DNA of 64,000 nucleotides from Alphaproteobacteria bacterium UBA3612 (GCA_002375465.1 DFLT01000002.1:70861-134860), one strand, 5' to 3'; counted from the stretch's first letter, positions 25,009 to 33,895 are shown. The notes: generated by a model from the letters alone, not told the origin. Numbers and translations: made by a program.

Positions 25009-26375
25009 GTATCAATACGTCCTTTGACCAAATCCTTCAGTTCGCAGCGATCAAGACCGATGCTGATCTAAATATCATTGAGCGGTTTGAAATCCGCTCT
25101 CGGCTCTTACCATTCGTGGTTCCCGCTCCCGGTGCGCTTCGGGTGACCAAAATGACGATTGAGCGGCTGCACGATCCTGCGACGCCCTCGCACTACGATA
25201 TGATGCGGGCAATCCGAGCCAAGCTCTTGGAATGGTCACCAGCGATCTTCCTTGGGTATAACAGTTTGAGGTTTGATGAGGAGCTAATACGCCAAGCGCT
25301 GTATCAAACGCTGCATCGGCCATATCTGACCAACACTGATGGCAACTGCCGGGGCGACGTTCTGGCCCTTGTTCAATCTGTTTCGGAGTTTGAGCCGGAT
25401 TGCCTCTCGGTGCCGATCGGCAACAAAGGTACTGCCGTCTTTAAGCTTGATCAGCTTGCTCCGGCCAATGGTTTTGCTCACGAAAACGCGCATGACGCCT
25501 TGGCCGATGTCGAGGCCACTATTCACCTTTGCCGCCTGATTCAAGACGGAGCCGGCGAACAATGGAGTCGGTTTTTGCGGTTCACGCAAAAGGCAGCAGC
25601 AGTCGAGTTTTTGGATGAAGGCGACCCGTTCCTACTTACTGAGTTTTACTTCAACAGGCCAAAGCACATGCCGGTGTTACGCATCGGGCAAGAAGTTGGT
25701 CAACCCAACGTCTCGATCTGTTTTGATCTGGCGCGTGATCTAGACTCGTTCCGCAATTTGACTGATGCCCAGCTTCAACGTCTGATCGAGAGCTCTCCGA
25801 AACCGCTCCGAAAAGTCAAAGCCAATGCCGCGCCTACAATGAGCGCGCTTGATGATGTGCCAGTGCATTTGCTGAGCGGACTTTCCCATGATGATATTGC
25901 CGCTCGTGCGGCTGACCTTCAAAGTGATGAGGCATTGATTGCGCGGCTCTTGGCTGCCTATGAAGCCACAAAAGCCGAGTATGAACCGTCCCCACATATC
26001 GAACAGCAAATCTATGGCGGGGAATTTCCGATGCCCGCAGATTACCAATTGATGGATCGATTTCACGAAACGCCGTGGGCGCAGCGTCACGCGCTGACGG
26101 GGCAGTTTCTTGACCCCAAGTTTGGGTTTATTGCCAAGCGCCTGATTTTTGCCAATGACCCCAACCACCTTCCCGCAGCTGAAAGGGCGGAAATGGCTAG
26201 CCATGTTTCATCGCGGCTGATTGTGCCAGACGATGCCGAAGTCAAATGGACGACGCTGATCAAAGCCAAAGCCGAATGCGCCAAAATGCTTCCTTCTGCT
26301 GACCCCGAAGATCTGCCGATCTTACAGGGCTATGCTCAGTATCTCGATGCTCGAATCGCTGCGGTAAATGGCTAG
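24975..26375 (+). CDS. Exonuclease I (SbcB)-like DEDD 3'-5' exonuclease
   Basis: A 466-residue protein, close to E. coli exonuclease I (475). Catalytic DEDDh residues: FYDTETTG near the start, FLGYNSLRFDEELIRQ with the third Asp near residue 100, and AHDALADVEAT near 178 with His and Asp. The C-terminal half has the SH3-like/ExoI C region (EFYFNRPKHMPVL, SVCFDLA-type strand VSICFDLARDLDS) and a helical tail. Exonuclease I degrades single-stranded DNA from the 3' end. It follows an XRE/ImmA pair rather than chromosomal repair genes, so an accessory role in an element or defence unit is inferred. The frame extends upstream through a decayed copy of its own N-terminus. Confidence 0.88.
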   Translation: MSFVFYDTETTGINTSFDQILQFAAIKTDADLNIIERFEIRSRLLPFVVPAPGALRVTKMTIERLHDPATPSHYDMMRAIRAKLLEWSPAIFLGYNSLRFDEELIRQALYQTLHRPYLTNTDGNCRGDVLALVQSVSEFEPDCLSVPIGNKGTAVFKLDQLAPANGFAHENAHDALADVEATIHLCRLIQDGAGEQWSRFLRFTQKAAAVEFLDEGDPFLLTEFYFNRPKHMPVLRIGQEVGQPNVSICFDLARDLDSFRNLTDAQLQRLIESSPKPLRKVKANAAPTMSALDDVPVHLLSGLSHDDIAARAADLQSDEALIARLLAAYEATKAEYEPSPHIEQQIYGGEFPMPADYQLMDRFHETPWAQRHALTGQFLDPKFGFIAKRLIFANDPNHLPAAERAEMASHVSSRLIVPDDAEVKWTTLIKAKAECAKMLPSADPEDLPILQGYAQYLDARIAAVNG

Positions 26376-26659
26376 CCGATGCTCATTTTTCCGGCCGACG
26401 CGAAGGTGGAATTTGGAGATGCTTAGCTTCTACCATTAATGTCGCAAATGACTCGATTACGGTATTAGCCTTGTTGTAAATGGACGTCCGCTTTCGCCGA
26501 ATTCTGAGTAAGAGCGGACTGTCGGCACCATCCAACATTGCTGCCGCTCAGCGGTGATCATTCCGTCGTCCGCTTTCGAGAACATGCGCGGAGTCGTCGA
26601 ATGACCGAAATGAGGGCGCATTCCTGACCGCCTGCTTTCCCGATCATCAGCACATGCCC

Positions 26660-29554
26660 TCAAATCGCAATCCCCCGCCCTCGCCCGAGATCAAGGCCAT
26701 GATGAAACACGAGCTCGCCGCTAAGCGAGCGACCGCTGCCGGTGCTGATACCCAGCTCGACTTTGCGATTGGCGAGGAGCGATTCAAGCTGGGGGTCGCG
26801 CTGAAGGCTCTTAGCCATACTCGCCATCTCAGACCGAGTTGAGCGGTAGCTGCTCATCTCCCCGTGCGCGTAATTGTACTGGCTCTTTCGCTCAAGCTTT
26901 TGCCAGCGGGCAACAAACTGGTCGGCTCGCTCCTGCCCAGTTTCCCGAATTTTCTGCTCGGCCTTCATGGCAAGGATGGCACGACGCACCCGTCCACTTG
27001 CGGCTTCGTGCGCGAGCGGTTGATCTGCGAGGTAGGCACGCTCGATATCGCGTGAATAGTTTGCGCCAAACGCGTCCAACTTCTTGCGCGCTGCTGCCAG
27101 CTCTTGCATCTCAGGCGCCAAGCGGCCCTGCTCGACGCAATGATCGAGTGTCTTGCCATTTTCTTGCGCCAGGAACACATTTCTGACAGCCTGGGCGTGA
27201 CGTCGGACAGCCGCCTGTGCCCTGACCTGGCGATCTGGCTTGGGCGATTGCGAGACCCGCTGCCCGTCAAACATACCGCGCACCTTATCGGGAACCTTGC
27301 GGACGATCTTGGCAACCCGTTCGCGGACGCCGATGCCGCGCCGCTCGGCATATCGCTTCTCGATGCCTTCGTTCCGACCATAATCGGAAACCATGTCCTT
27401 GGCGCGTTCGCGGGACAGAGTGCGGGCGAGCTTATCGACGTCTGCGAAGTCATCCCTGCCGTAATGCAGCGAGAGGGACTCGCGATGTCGCGACAGCGCA
27501 ACGTAGCTGCTATGCTGGTCCATTCCCGGCGTGGAGAGAACGTGGGTGCGATCCACGGTCACACCCTGCGATTTGTGAACGGTCGCGGCGTAACCGTGGT
27601 CGATATGGGCATAGTCCTTCGTGTCGAACGCGACGTTTCGACCATCATCGAGCAACACGGCCATGCGTTGCGCGCTGACCGATTGCACCGTGCTGAGGCT
27701 CCCGTTCTTGACGCCAAGCTCGCGGTCGTTGCGCAGGAACATCAACCGGTCGCCGGTCGCGAACTGTCTCGTGCCGCGCTCGGCATTGATCGAAACGTCT
27801 TCGCCCAGCGCGCCGTCCTCGCGCAGCCTGCCGCGCGCCAGCTCATTGAGCGCGCGAACCTCATCGTTGGTGTGCGTGAGAATGATGCGTGACTGAGCGG
27901 GTTGTGCGGCGCGTTCGCGATTCCAGCCCTCGATCAGTTCCTCGCGCGCAGCGTCGCGCGTCTCGGCAACATGCACCATGCCGTTTGCCGAATATGCGTC
28001 CAATGCCTCGGCGGTGCGGCCCGTTGCCAGATGGCGCGTGGCATCTCGCTGCCAGTCCTCGCGCTGCCGCCGCACCTCGGTGATCTCGACTCCCCCATGG
28101 CGCTCGTGAATGGCACGAAACGCCGCGCCCGCTTCGATCGCCTGCAGCTGCTGCGGATCGCCGACCAGAACGATCTTGGCTGCGGCATCATTTGCAACAG
28201 ACAGAACCCGCTGCATCTGGCGCGTACCGACCATGCCAGCCTCGTCGATGACCAGCACATCACGCGAGGTAAGCAACTCGCGTCCCTCGCTCCACTGGTG
28301 CTCAAGGCTGGCAATGGTGCGTGAGGCAATACCCGAGCCGTTCTCGAGACTTTCGGCAGCGATACCCGAGAGCGCCGCGCCGCGAACATTGTAGCCCGCG
28401 CTCTCCCAGGCGTCGCGCGCCACACCCAGCATCGCACTCTTGCCGGTCCCGGCGTAGCCAACGACAACGCCCAGATCCTTGCCAGCCGTAGCATGCTCAA
28501 AGGCCACTCGCTGCTCGCCTGAAAGAACCAGACCTCGCTGCTCGGCGGCGGCAAGCGCGCGGTCGCGGAAACGTTCGTGAACGCGGTGTCGATCGCGTTC
28601 GGCGATCGACGCGGTAGCGCGTTCCAATCTCGCTTCCACCTCGATCATGTCGCGCGATGTGAAGCGTTCGTTGCCGCGACCATCCTTGCCCAGCGCAACC
28701 AGATCAGGCGAGGACTGCACCGCACTCAACGCGCGATCAAACTGGTCCTTTCCATCCGAGTGACGGTGCACGAACCTCGCAAGGTCGCGGCGGGTAAAGG
28801 TCGCCTGGCCCTTTGTGATCGCGTCGAGGGCAATGTCGGGGTTGGCGATGATCCGCTCGCCATTCTCGCGGGCGATGGCGTGATTCTCGATCAGCCGGTC
28901 GGCCTCGGGGCCCATGCGCAGTGAGGGCGCACCGATCTTGGTCTGCGGCTCCAGCTCAATCCCCTGCGCCTCCAGACTGCGATGATCGATCCGCGCATCG
29001 ATATCGAGCTCAGCCAGCCGCTCGTTGACATGGTCGGCCCAGCGCTCGCGCCATGTCTCGATCAGCTCGGTGCGGTTCCAGTCGCGCACCTTCTTGCCGA
29101 ACCCGTCTTCGCCCACCTCGCGCATGGAGAGCATGACATGGGCATGCGGCTTGGCGAGGCCGTCCGCGCCGATATCCCAGTGCACATTGAGGTCGGCGAT
29201 CATCCCGCGTTCCACAAACTCGGATCGCACAAAGTCCCGGGCGAGCTCTATGCCCTGCTGCTGGTCCAGTTCTCGCGGAATGGCGAACTCAATCTCGCGC
29301 GAGAGCTGCGCGTCCTTGCGCAGTTCGGTCGCCTCGACTTCGTTCCACAGGGTCGAGCGGTCGCCCAGCCGTTCGGGCGCACCCTCGGCCAGCAACACTT
29401 CGGAATGGACGACGCCGGCCTTGTTGGTGAAGTCATGCGAACGATCGAGGCGGTCATCGTGGAGCCGTCCTGCTGAACGGTAGGCGGCAGAGGCCACCGC
29501 GCTCGATCCGGCGCTGCGGGAAATGACTTTTGCCGAGAAATGGTAGATCGCCAT
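26660..29554 (-). CDS. traA: Ti-type conjugative transfer relaxase/helicase TraA (MobQ/MobA-L type)
   Basis: A 964-residue DNA-processing protein. Residues 1-230 form the MobA/MobL relaxase domain, starting MAIYHFSAKVISRSAGSSA with the metal-binding HAHVMLSMREVG block. The middle is a RecD/TraI-like helicase with Walker A GYAGTGKSAMLG, Walker B VLVIDEAGMVGTRQM, GDPQQLQAIEAGAAFR, then AATVHKSQGVTVDRTHVL and YVALSRHRESL. The C-terminus is helical, basic and rich in Arg. It nicks at an origin of transfer and unwinds the strand. The ATG at 29554 gives the family N-terminus. Two small TraD-like genes are read divergently from 29726, the usual traA/traD arrangement. No transfer channel genes are seen. 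Confidence 0.93.
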   Translation of the reverse strand: MAIYHFSAKVISRSAGSSAVASAAYRSAGRLHDDRLDRSHDFTNKAGVVHSEVLLAEGAPERLGDRSTLWNEVEATELRKDAQLSREIEFAIPRELDQQQGIELARDFVRSEFVERGMIADLNVHWDIGADGLAKPHAHVMLSMREVGEDGFGKKVRDWNRTELIETWRERWADHVNERLAELDIDARIDHRSLEAQGIELEPQTKIGAPSLRMGPEADRLIENHAIARENGERIIANPDIALDAITKGQATFTRRDLARFVHRHSDGKDQFDRALSAVQSSPDLVALGKDGRGNERFTSRDMIEVEARLERATASIAERDRHRVHERFRDRALAAAEQRGLVLSGEQRVAFEHATAGKDLGVVVGYAGTGKSAMLGVARDAWESAGYNVRGAALSGIAAESLENGSGIASRTIASLEHQWSEGRELLTSRDVLVIDEAGMVGTRQMQRVLSVANDAAAKIVLVGDPQQLQAIEAGAAFRAIHERHGGVEITEVRRQREDWQRDATRHLATGRTAEALDAYSANGMVHVAETRDAAREELIEGWNRERAAQPAQSRIILTHTNDEVRALNELARGRLREDGALGEDVSINAERGTRQFATGDRLMFLRNDRELGVKNGSLSTVQSVSAQRMAVLLDDGRNVAFDTKDYAHIDHGYAATVHKSQGVTVDRTHVLSTPGMDQHSSYVALSRHRESLSLHYGRDDFADVDKLARTLSRERAKDMVSDYGRNEGIEKRYAERRGIGVRERVAKIVRKVPDKVRGMFDGQRVSQSPKPDRQVRAQAAVRRHAQAVRNVFLAQENGKTLDHCVEQGRLAPEMQELAAARKKLDAFGANYSRDIERAYLADQPLAHEAASGRVRRAILAMKAEQKIRETGQERADQFVARWQKLERKSQYNYAHGEMSSYRSTRSEMASMAKSLQRDPQLESLLANRKVELGISTGSGRSLSGELVFHHGLDLGRGRGIAI

Positions 29555-29725
29555 GGCGGCAATCCAGTTACGGCAAACAAGCGACGTCGGCACGACGTAT
29601 AAGCGCGCCCTCACATGATAAAATCCTGTTCGGGACCGGGCCGTGCCAGCCCGTCTCGGCAACATTGCAGCAATCGGAGGCGGGCCGCTTTAGGATGATC
29701 TCATCACAAAATGATGGAGAAAATC

Positions 29726-30031
29726 ATGCGCAAACCCAGAGATTTCGATGCCGAGCTCAAGGCCCTCAATGAGAAGGCAGCACAGCTCAAGACCCGCAAG
29801 GTCAAGCAATTTGGCGAACTGGTGATTGCGACTGGTGCAGACACGCTCAGTATCGAGGAACTGACGGGCGCACTCGTAACCATCGTGGCCACCAATGACC
29901 CTCAAAAGCGGGAGGCTTGGGCGACGAAGGGCCTGGCATTCTTTCAGGGGAAGACGCGGACTACGCGCAACCAACCTAAGGGCGACAATCAAGGCAGCGC
30001 GAAAGGTCCAGACAGCAATACTGCGGCTTGA
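29726..30031 (+). CDS. Small conjugal-transfer TraD-like protein
   Basis: A 101-residue protein with an N-terminal basic/acidic coiled segment MRKPRDFDAELKALNEKAAQ and FGELVIATGADTLSIEELTG. This matches the short TraD (or TraC-like) proteins encoded divergently from Ti-type traA. They are thought to be relaxosome accessory factors. The ATG at 29726 follows GGAGAAA; ATG 29711 is an alternative. It overlaps the frame of the next small gene. The divergent 171-base interval to traA is the expected site of the element's oriT, but no convincing nic site could be assigned by eye. Confidence 0.75.
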   Translation: MRKPRDFDAELKALNEKAAQLKTRKVKQFGELVIATGADTLSIEELTGALVTIVATNDPQKREAWATKGLAFFQGKTRTTRNQPKGDNQGSAKGPDSNTAA

Positions 30032-30068
30032 AGCGCGACAGCGCCGCACCGAGAAGAAGGACTGGGCC

Positions 30069-30272
30069 ATGAAACGACGCGAACGGACGCGCCATCTGAT
30101 CGAACTCGGGGGGCTGGTCCAAAAGGCAGGGCTGATCGAACTGACCGATGATGACCGGGCAGTCCTGCTCGGTGCGTTTCTCGCTGTCGCCGCCAAGCTG
30201 CAAGGCGAAGAACGCGAACGGGCGCTGACCTTGTGGCGGCGACGCGGTGGCCGCGAATTCAGCCCAAAATGA
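30069..30272 (+). CDS. Second small TraD-like protein
   Basis: Starts at ATG 30069 (67 residues), 37 bases after the previous stop. The sequence KRRERTRHLIELGGLVQKAG then LIELTDDDRAVLLGAFLAVA and a C-terminal LTLWRRRGGREF is that of the second TraD-like protein of alphaproteobacterial traA/traD loci. The frame is open further upstream and the family's N-terminus (a few residues earlier, EARQRRTEKKDW) may begin at a rare start codon such as CTG 30021, so the true 5' end is uncertain. It is the last transfer gene before the nucleotidyltransferase-HEPN gene. Confidence 0.7.
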   Translation: MKRRERTRHLIELGGLVQKAGLIELTDDDRAVLLGAFLAVAAKLQGEERERALTLWRRRGGREFSPK

Positions 30273-30320
30273 CGCGATTACGGGGTGCAGGTCGACAACG
30301 GCTTTGCTAGGCTCAAACAA

Positions 30321-31262
30321 ATGCGCACCGACCTCGAACATCTTCCCCCGCAAAAGCAGCGCGAGATCGAGCGCGTGGTGCAGCTGATCTTCGAAGAGTT
30401 CAACGACGCCTTCGCGCTGGCCAAGCACGATTGGAAAAAAGCCGGGCGCATTCTCAAAGTCATTCTCTACGGTAGCTATGCGCGCGGGACCTGGATCGAT
30501 GAACCGCATACGGCCAAAGGGTACCAATCGGACTATGATCTGCTCATAGTCGTCAACGCCAAGCGGCTGACTGATAGAGTCAAGTACTGGGCCAAGCTCG
30601 ATGACCGGTTGATGCGCGAGTACGGTGTGACTGGTACGCTCAAGACGCCGGTCAATTTTATCGTCCACACGCTGCAGGAAGTGAACGACGGGCTCGCTCA
30701 TGGGCGCTACTTCTTCATGGACGTGAAGGATGACGGCGTCGCGCTCTACCAGTTCGATGACACCGAGCTGCACACGCCCAAGCCCAAGACGGCGCCGCAG
30801 GCGCTGGCGATGGCACGGGAATACTTTGAAGACTGGATGCCCAGCGCGTCAGATTTCTTTGATGGGTATGTCGACGCCAAAGCGCGCGGGAAATTCAAGA
30901 AGGCCGTCTTTGATTTGCACCAATCTGCAGAGCGAATGTACCATACCGCGCTTCTCGTCTGCACATTCTACACGCCACACGTGCACAATCTTGGCTTCCT
31001 GCGCACCCAAGCCGAGCGCATCGATGCGCGCCTGACATACGTATGGCCGCGAGACACCAAGCGTGACCGCGCGCGCTTCGAGAAGCTCAAGGACGCCTAT
31101 GTCAAAGCGCGCTACTCAAAGCACTACCGTATTACCAAGGACGAGCTCGAATGGCTCGGAACTCAAGTCGAGGAGCTCGGCCGCGTTGTGCACGAAGTCT
31201 GCTCCGAACGGATCGATAAGCTCAATGCTGACGCGAAGGCCAAGCCTGACAAGGTTCGGTGA
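30321..31262 (+). CDS. Fused nucleotidyltransferase (MNT)-HEPN protein
   Basis: A 313-residue protein. Residues 40-130 form a minimal nucleotidyltransferase domain with VILYGSYARGTW (GSxARG) and, after an insert, SDYDLLIVV (the D-x-D pair). Residues 165-300 form a HEPN domain with FKKAVFDLHQSAERMYHTAL and YTPHVHNLGFLR. In separate HEPN/MNT toxin-antitoxin pairs HEPN is the ribonuclease toxin and MNT disarms it by adding AMP. Here both are one chain, so the protein may be self-restrained or have another role. The ATG at 30321 opens LEHLPPQKQREIERVVQLI, the usual family start; GTG 30285 is an alternative. It sits just downstream of the transfer genes in a defence-rich island. Confidence 0.87.
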   Translation: MRTDLEHLPPQKQREIERVVQLIFEEFNDAFALAKHDWKKAGRILKVILYGSYARGTWIDEPHTAKGYQSDYDLLIVVNAKRLTDRVKYWAKLDDRLMREYGVTGTLKTPVNFIVHTLQEVNDGLAHGRYFFMDVKDDGVALYQFDDTELHTPKPKTAPQALAMAREYFEDWMPSASDFFDGYVDAKARGKFKKAVFDLHQSAERMYHTALLVCTFYTPHVHNLGFLRTQAERIDARLTYVWPRDTKRDRARFEKLKDAYVKARYSKHYRITKDELEWLGTQVEELGRVVHEVCSERIDKLNADAKAKPDKVR

Positions 31263-31291
31263 ATCGATCGGGTAAAGATCCCGCTGCCTGC

Positions 31292-31441
31292 TCAGGCTGC
31301 CTCCCACACGCGGTTGAGAATCAGAGCAGCTAGCGCCGCGTTGTTCTGCGGCAGAAACCGCCCGAATTCTTGGCGACGGTATCGAATGTGTCCTGGATCG
31401 CCTAGCGCGCTCGATCCATGATTAGCAAAAAGAGTGAGCCA
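31292..31441 (-). pseudogene. Possible remnant of a protein C-terminus
   Basis: On the minus strand a frame open from 31441 to a TGA at 31292-31294 reads ...GDPGHIRYRRQEFGRFLPQ and ends LILNRVWEAA. It looks like natural protein sequence rather than a shadow: mixed polar/hydrophobic, with no long low-complexity run. There is no start codon of its own before an in-frame stop. I take it as a decayed gene end left between the HEPN and GIY-YIG genes. The parent family is not recognised. Confidence 0.3.
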
Positions 31442-31451
31442 TCAAATCAGC

Positions 31452-32141
31452 TTAGAAGTTCTCCATTCTCACGTTCAACAGATCATTCGCGAAAGATCGC
31501 ACGATCAGCGCTTCAAGCTTTCCGATCAGCGAGGACGGGACCGAATACGCGCTGACATAGCGCGCGATATCCCATAGAGGCACTTCTTCGCGAACAATTT
31601 TGCGCTGAATTTCGGCCGCTGTACGAAACTGGGCTTTGGTACCCGGGTGCGTCACTCTCTTGATCGACTGAACCTCTTTGCGATCCCGGTTGAATGCATT
31701 GTTCAACTCTTTCCAGAGCGAAAGGCGATGAGCCTTTCCAGCATAGATGGCCCGGCCTCTGCTGTCGTGAAAGATGTAGACACCATGGGTGGCCTCCAGC
31801 TCTTTTCGGAGTCCAGTCCAATAGGGATGACTATCTCCGTCTTCGGTCTTAGTGGAGAAAATCTGCCAGCTTTTTCCCTGTGCCGTCTCACAAGGCTCAA
31901 GCTCGAGGAACTCAACCACCGGAACAATCGAGCTTTCAGCCAAGTCGTCTGCGGCCTTTTTGCTCACCTTGTCGAGTAAGTTTGCCACCTGCTTGGCAGT
32001 GAGTTCTTTCCCACGATAGCCTTGCAATGCGGGCTGGGTGACGCCCAACTCACGAGCAAGAACACTGTCGGTGACAGACTTCGTGCCTTTCCTGCTCTTG
32101 ATGCGTCGCGCAACCTCTTCCAGTAATTCATCCCCGTTCAT
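31452..32141 (-). CDS. HTH plus GIY-YIG nuclease-like protein
   Basis: A 229-residue protein. The N-terminal 70 residues contain a helix-turn-helix-like segment, SVLARELGVTQPALQGYRG followed by ELTAKQVANLLDKV. The C-terminal half has a GIY-YIG-type core: GVYIFHDSRGRAIYAGKA, then a helix LSLWKELNNAFNRD, and near the end IGKLEALIVRSFANDLLNVR where the Glu and final Asn/Arg fit the metal site. It may be a DNA-binding nuclease with its own operator-type domain, or a regulator with a degenerate nuclease fold. It is not in an obvious operon: AbiEii begins 56 bases upstream on the same strand, so co-transcription with the AbiE pair is possible. Confidence 0.8.
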   Translation of the reverse strand: MNGDELLEEVARRIKSRKGTKSVTDSVLARELGVTQPALQGYRGKELTAKQVANLLDKVSKKAADDLAESSIVPVVEFLELEPCETAQGKSWQIFSTKTEDGDSHPYWTGLRKELEATHGVYIFHDSRGRAIYAGKAHRLSLWKELNNAFNRDRKEVQSIKRVTHPGTKAQFRTAAEIQRKIVREEVPLWDIARYVSAYSVPSSLIGKLEALIVRSFANDLLNVRMENF

Positions 32142-32197
32142 GCTGATTCCTCGTTGTCTGTGTTCTGCACGCTGAATTGGCTATCAACTAACCGCTT

Positions 32198-33250
32198 CTA
32201 CTTTTCAGCATTCAACCACTCTTCGAGTGCTGTGATGTCCGCCAAAAGCTCGGCGAATGTTGGCGGCTCCCGCATGAACATTACGGCCATTGCGTCGTAG
32301 TCCCGCTTGAGGTCATCGGCGATTGCATCTGGGGGAGATAGCCGCAGTGAGCCGAGAAGCGCCGTTTCATAGGAGGCCGACTTGTCTGCAAACATCAGGC
32401 TTTTGTTCCGCACGACATTGGCCAGCAGCTCCGGCTGTCTCATCGCCTCTCGGTCGATGCCAGCACGCGTGAGCATCAAGGTGTCGTAGTAATGTCGCGA
32501 CATACCATCGCGAAGCTTGCCGCTGTGGTACAGCATGTGAAGGATCGTCACCTTTTCCCAGAAAGTACGGGTCGCCGCCAAGGTCGGAATTTCGGCGATC
32601 GCGTCCGGCAACTCGTCAGGAAATTCGGCGGCCAGATAGGGTGTGATTGTCTTTAGTTCTGACGGCTCTGTGTCGCCGCGCGCGCCGAATTCGAGCTTGA
32701 TGCGTGGCTTGATGTAGCCTCCGTCGGCACCGCCACCATAGTCGTTGCCGTAGTTCAGGCCGTAGCCGGATGTTTGCGGGTAATTGAACAGCAGCGTCTG
32801 ACGATCATTGTCGTCAGGGTCGAGTTCGAGGCTCCAACCATCGGGAGTCCCCAGCGCGGCTTCGATTTCCCTGGCGAGCACTGGCATGATGTCCTTGGCA
32901 ACATAGCCTTGCGCCGCTTCCTTGAGCGCCTTGGTCCTACGTTGTCGCTCTTTGCCGCTTATCCCGTCCTCCATCGGCGAGTTCACCTCACTAACGCGCG
33001 GCGCGCCTTTGCTGATGGTAAGATCGATGTCTTCCGAGAAGCGGTGAATGATGTCGTAAGCCTTGGAGAGCGAAGTCCCGCCTTTAAACATCAGATGACC
33101 GTTTAGCTCTTCGCAAGTCATGAGCCGTCGCAGCGTCCAACACACCCAGAAGTCTTTCTCGATGATCGTTGGCGTCAGGTCGCGCCTGCTGGCAGCTTCC
33201 TCAATGAAGGCGCGGCGGTCTGCGACGTCCCTGCGGGCGAACTCATCCAT
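32198..33250 (-). CDS. abiEii: AbiEii-type nucleotidyltransferase toxin
   Basis: A 350-residue protein of the AbiEii/AbiGii family. Core motifs are EKDFWVCWTLRRLM, HLMFKGGTSLSKAYDII (GG[T]S) and FSEDIDLTI (D-x-D), then a C-terminal helical domain with FWEKVTILHML and RHYYDTLML. It is the toxin of type IV AbiE systems: a nucleotidyltransferase that stops growth and blocks phage. The ATG at 33250 overlaps the end of the antitoxin gene by eight bases, so they form a bicistron. The length fits the longer subgroup. Confidence 0.92.
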   Translation of the reverse strand: MDEFARRDVADRRAFIEEAASRRDLTPTIIEKDFWVCWTLRRLMTCEELNGHLMFKGGTSLSKAYDIIHRFSEDIDLTISKGAPRVSEVNSPMEDGISGKERQRRTKALKEAAQGYVAKDIMPVLAREIEAALGTPDGWSLELDPDDNDRQTLLFNYPQTSGYGLNYGNDYGGGADGGYIKPRIKLEFGARGDTEPSELKTITPYLAAEFPDELPDAIAEIPTLAATRTFWEKVTILHMLYHSGKLRDGMSRHYYDTLMLTRAGIDREAMRQPELLANVVRNKSLMFADKSASYETALLGSLRLSPPDAIADDLKRDYDAMAVMFMREPPTFAELLADITALEEWLNAEK

Positions 33251-33851
33251 GACGGGCCTCCGCGATCCGCAGCACGACGTCGCCCATCCATCCGGTCATC
33301 TGTGGACGCGCATTAATCAGGGCCTTCATATCGGCGTCGCCCAACCTGTCCGCAAACTGATGGATAATGTCGCTGTCCATACCGTCCTTCCCGATATGCG
33401 CCATGGCCTGAAGCACTGTGTTGGCTTGGTTGGATGCTTTATCGAGTAGGGGCGCGCGCGCATGCTTGAGCGCCACAGTACGCCCCGCCACCTGTTTCGT
33501 ACGCGTTGCGCCATCGGTGGCGTAGGAAGACTTCGCCGGAACCTGTGTGGAGAGGCCAAGGCGGTTTGCGGCCGCTGCCCCTGCGGGTCCGATCCTGTCG
33601 CCGCTCTTGCTTGCAAGAGCGCGGGCAAGACTGTCTGGGTCAGGGCTGAGCGCTCCCAGCTTGTCATGCAGTCTGGGGTAATCGTAAATGCCGCGTCCGA
33701 CACGACGAATCTGGCCAGATTTGGCGAGACGCGATAGAGCCATGTCGACCGAACCGCGCGTGCCGAAGTCGATGAAGTCTTTGGGCGTAAAGGCCCAGCC
33801 ACGGCCCTTGCCGCGCACACGCTTCATGATTCTGTCGATCATAGCAGCCAT
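33243..33851 (-). CDS. abiEi: AbiEi-like antitoxin (DUF6088 family)
   Basis: A 202-residue protein. The N-terminal winged-helix region FTPKDFIDFGTRGSVDMALS and KSGQIRRVGRGIYDYPR is the AbiEi/DUF6088 signature. The C-terminal domain is mixed, with VALKHARAPLLDKASN. AbiEi proteins neutralise AbiEii toxins without a stable complex (type IV) and repress their own promoter by binding inverted repeats. The start ATG at 33851 has an AGGAGG ribosome-binding site (33857-33863 in reverse), and a 28-base inverted repeat that could be its operator lies just upstream. Confidence 0.9.
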   Translation of the reverse strand: MAAMIDRIMKRVRGKGRGWAFTPKDFIDFGTRGSVDMALSRLAKSGQIRRVGRGIYDYPRLHDKLGALSPDPDSLARALASKSGDRIGPAGAAAANRLGLSTQVPAKSSYATDGATRTKQVAGRTVALKHARAPLLDKASNQANTVLQAMAHIGKDGMDSDIIHQFADRLGDADMKALINARPQMTGWMGDVVLRIAEARHG

Positions 33852-33867
33852 TCCGAGCCTCCTTTCT

Positions 33868-33895
33868 GTTAGAAATTAGCATAGATATTTCTAAC
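33868..33895 (-). promoter_or_regulatory. Inverted repeat (candidate AbiEi operator) upstream of abiE
   Basis: GTTAGAAAT (33868-33876) and ATTTCTAAC (33887-33895) are perfect inverted copies separated by ten bases. The dyad lies between the abiEi ribosome-binding site and the upstream region, over A+T-rich -10-like sequence (TATGCTAAT read on the minus strand). AbiEi antitoxins are known to bind such dyads; the link is inferred by position. Confidence 0.65.

Noticed and set aside
26457..26663. 68-codon minus-strand frame between the exonuclease and traA genes
   Set aside because: It reads through the short repeat GTCCGCTTTCG and an inverted repeat, has no domain, and looks like the mis-called frames often seen in non-coding repeats of these bacteria.
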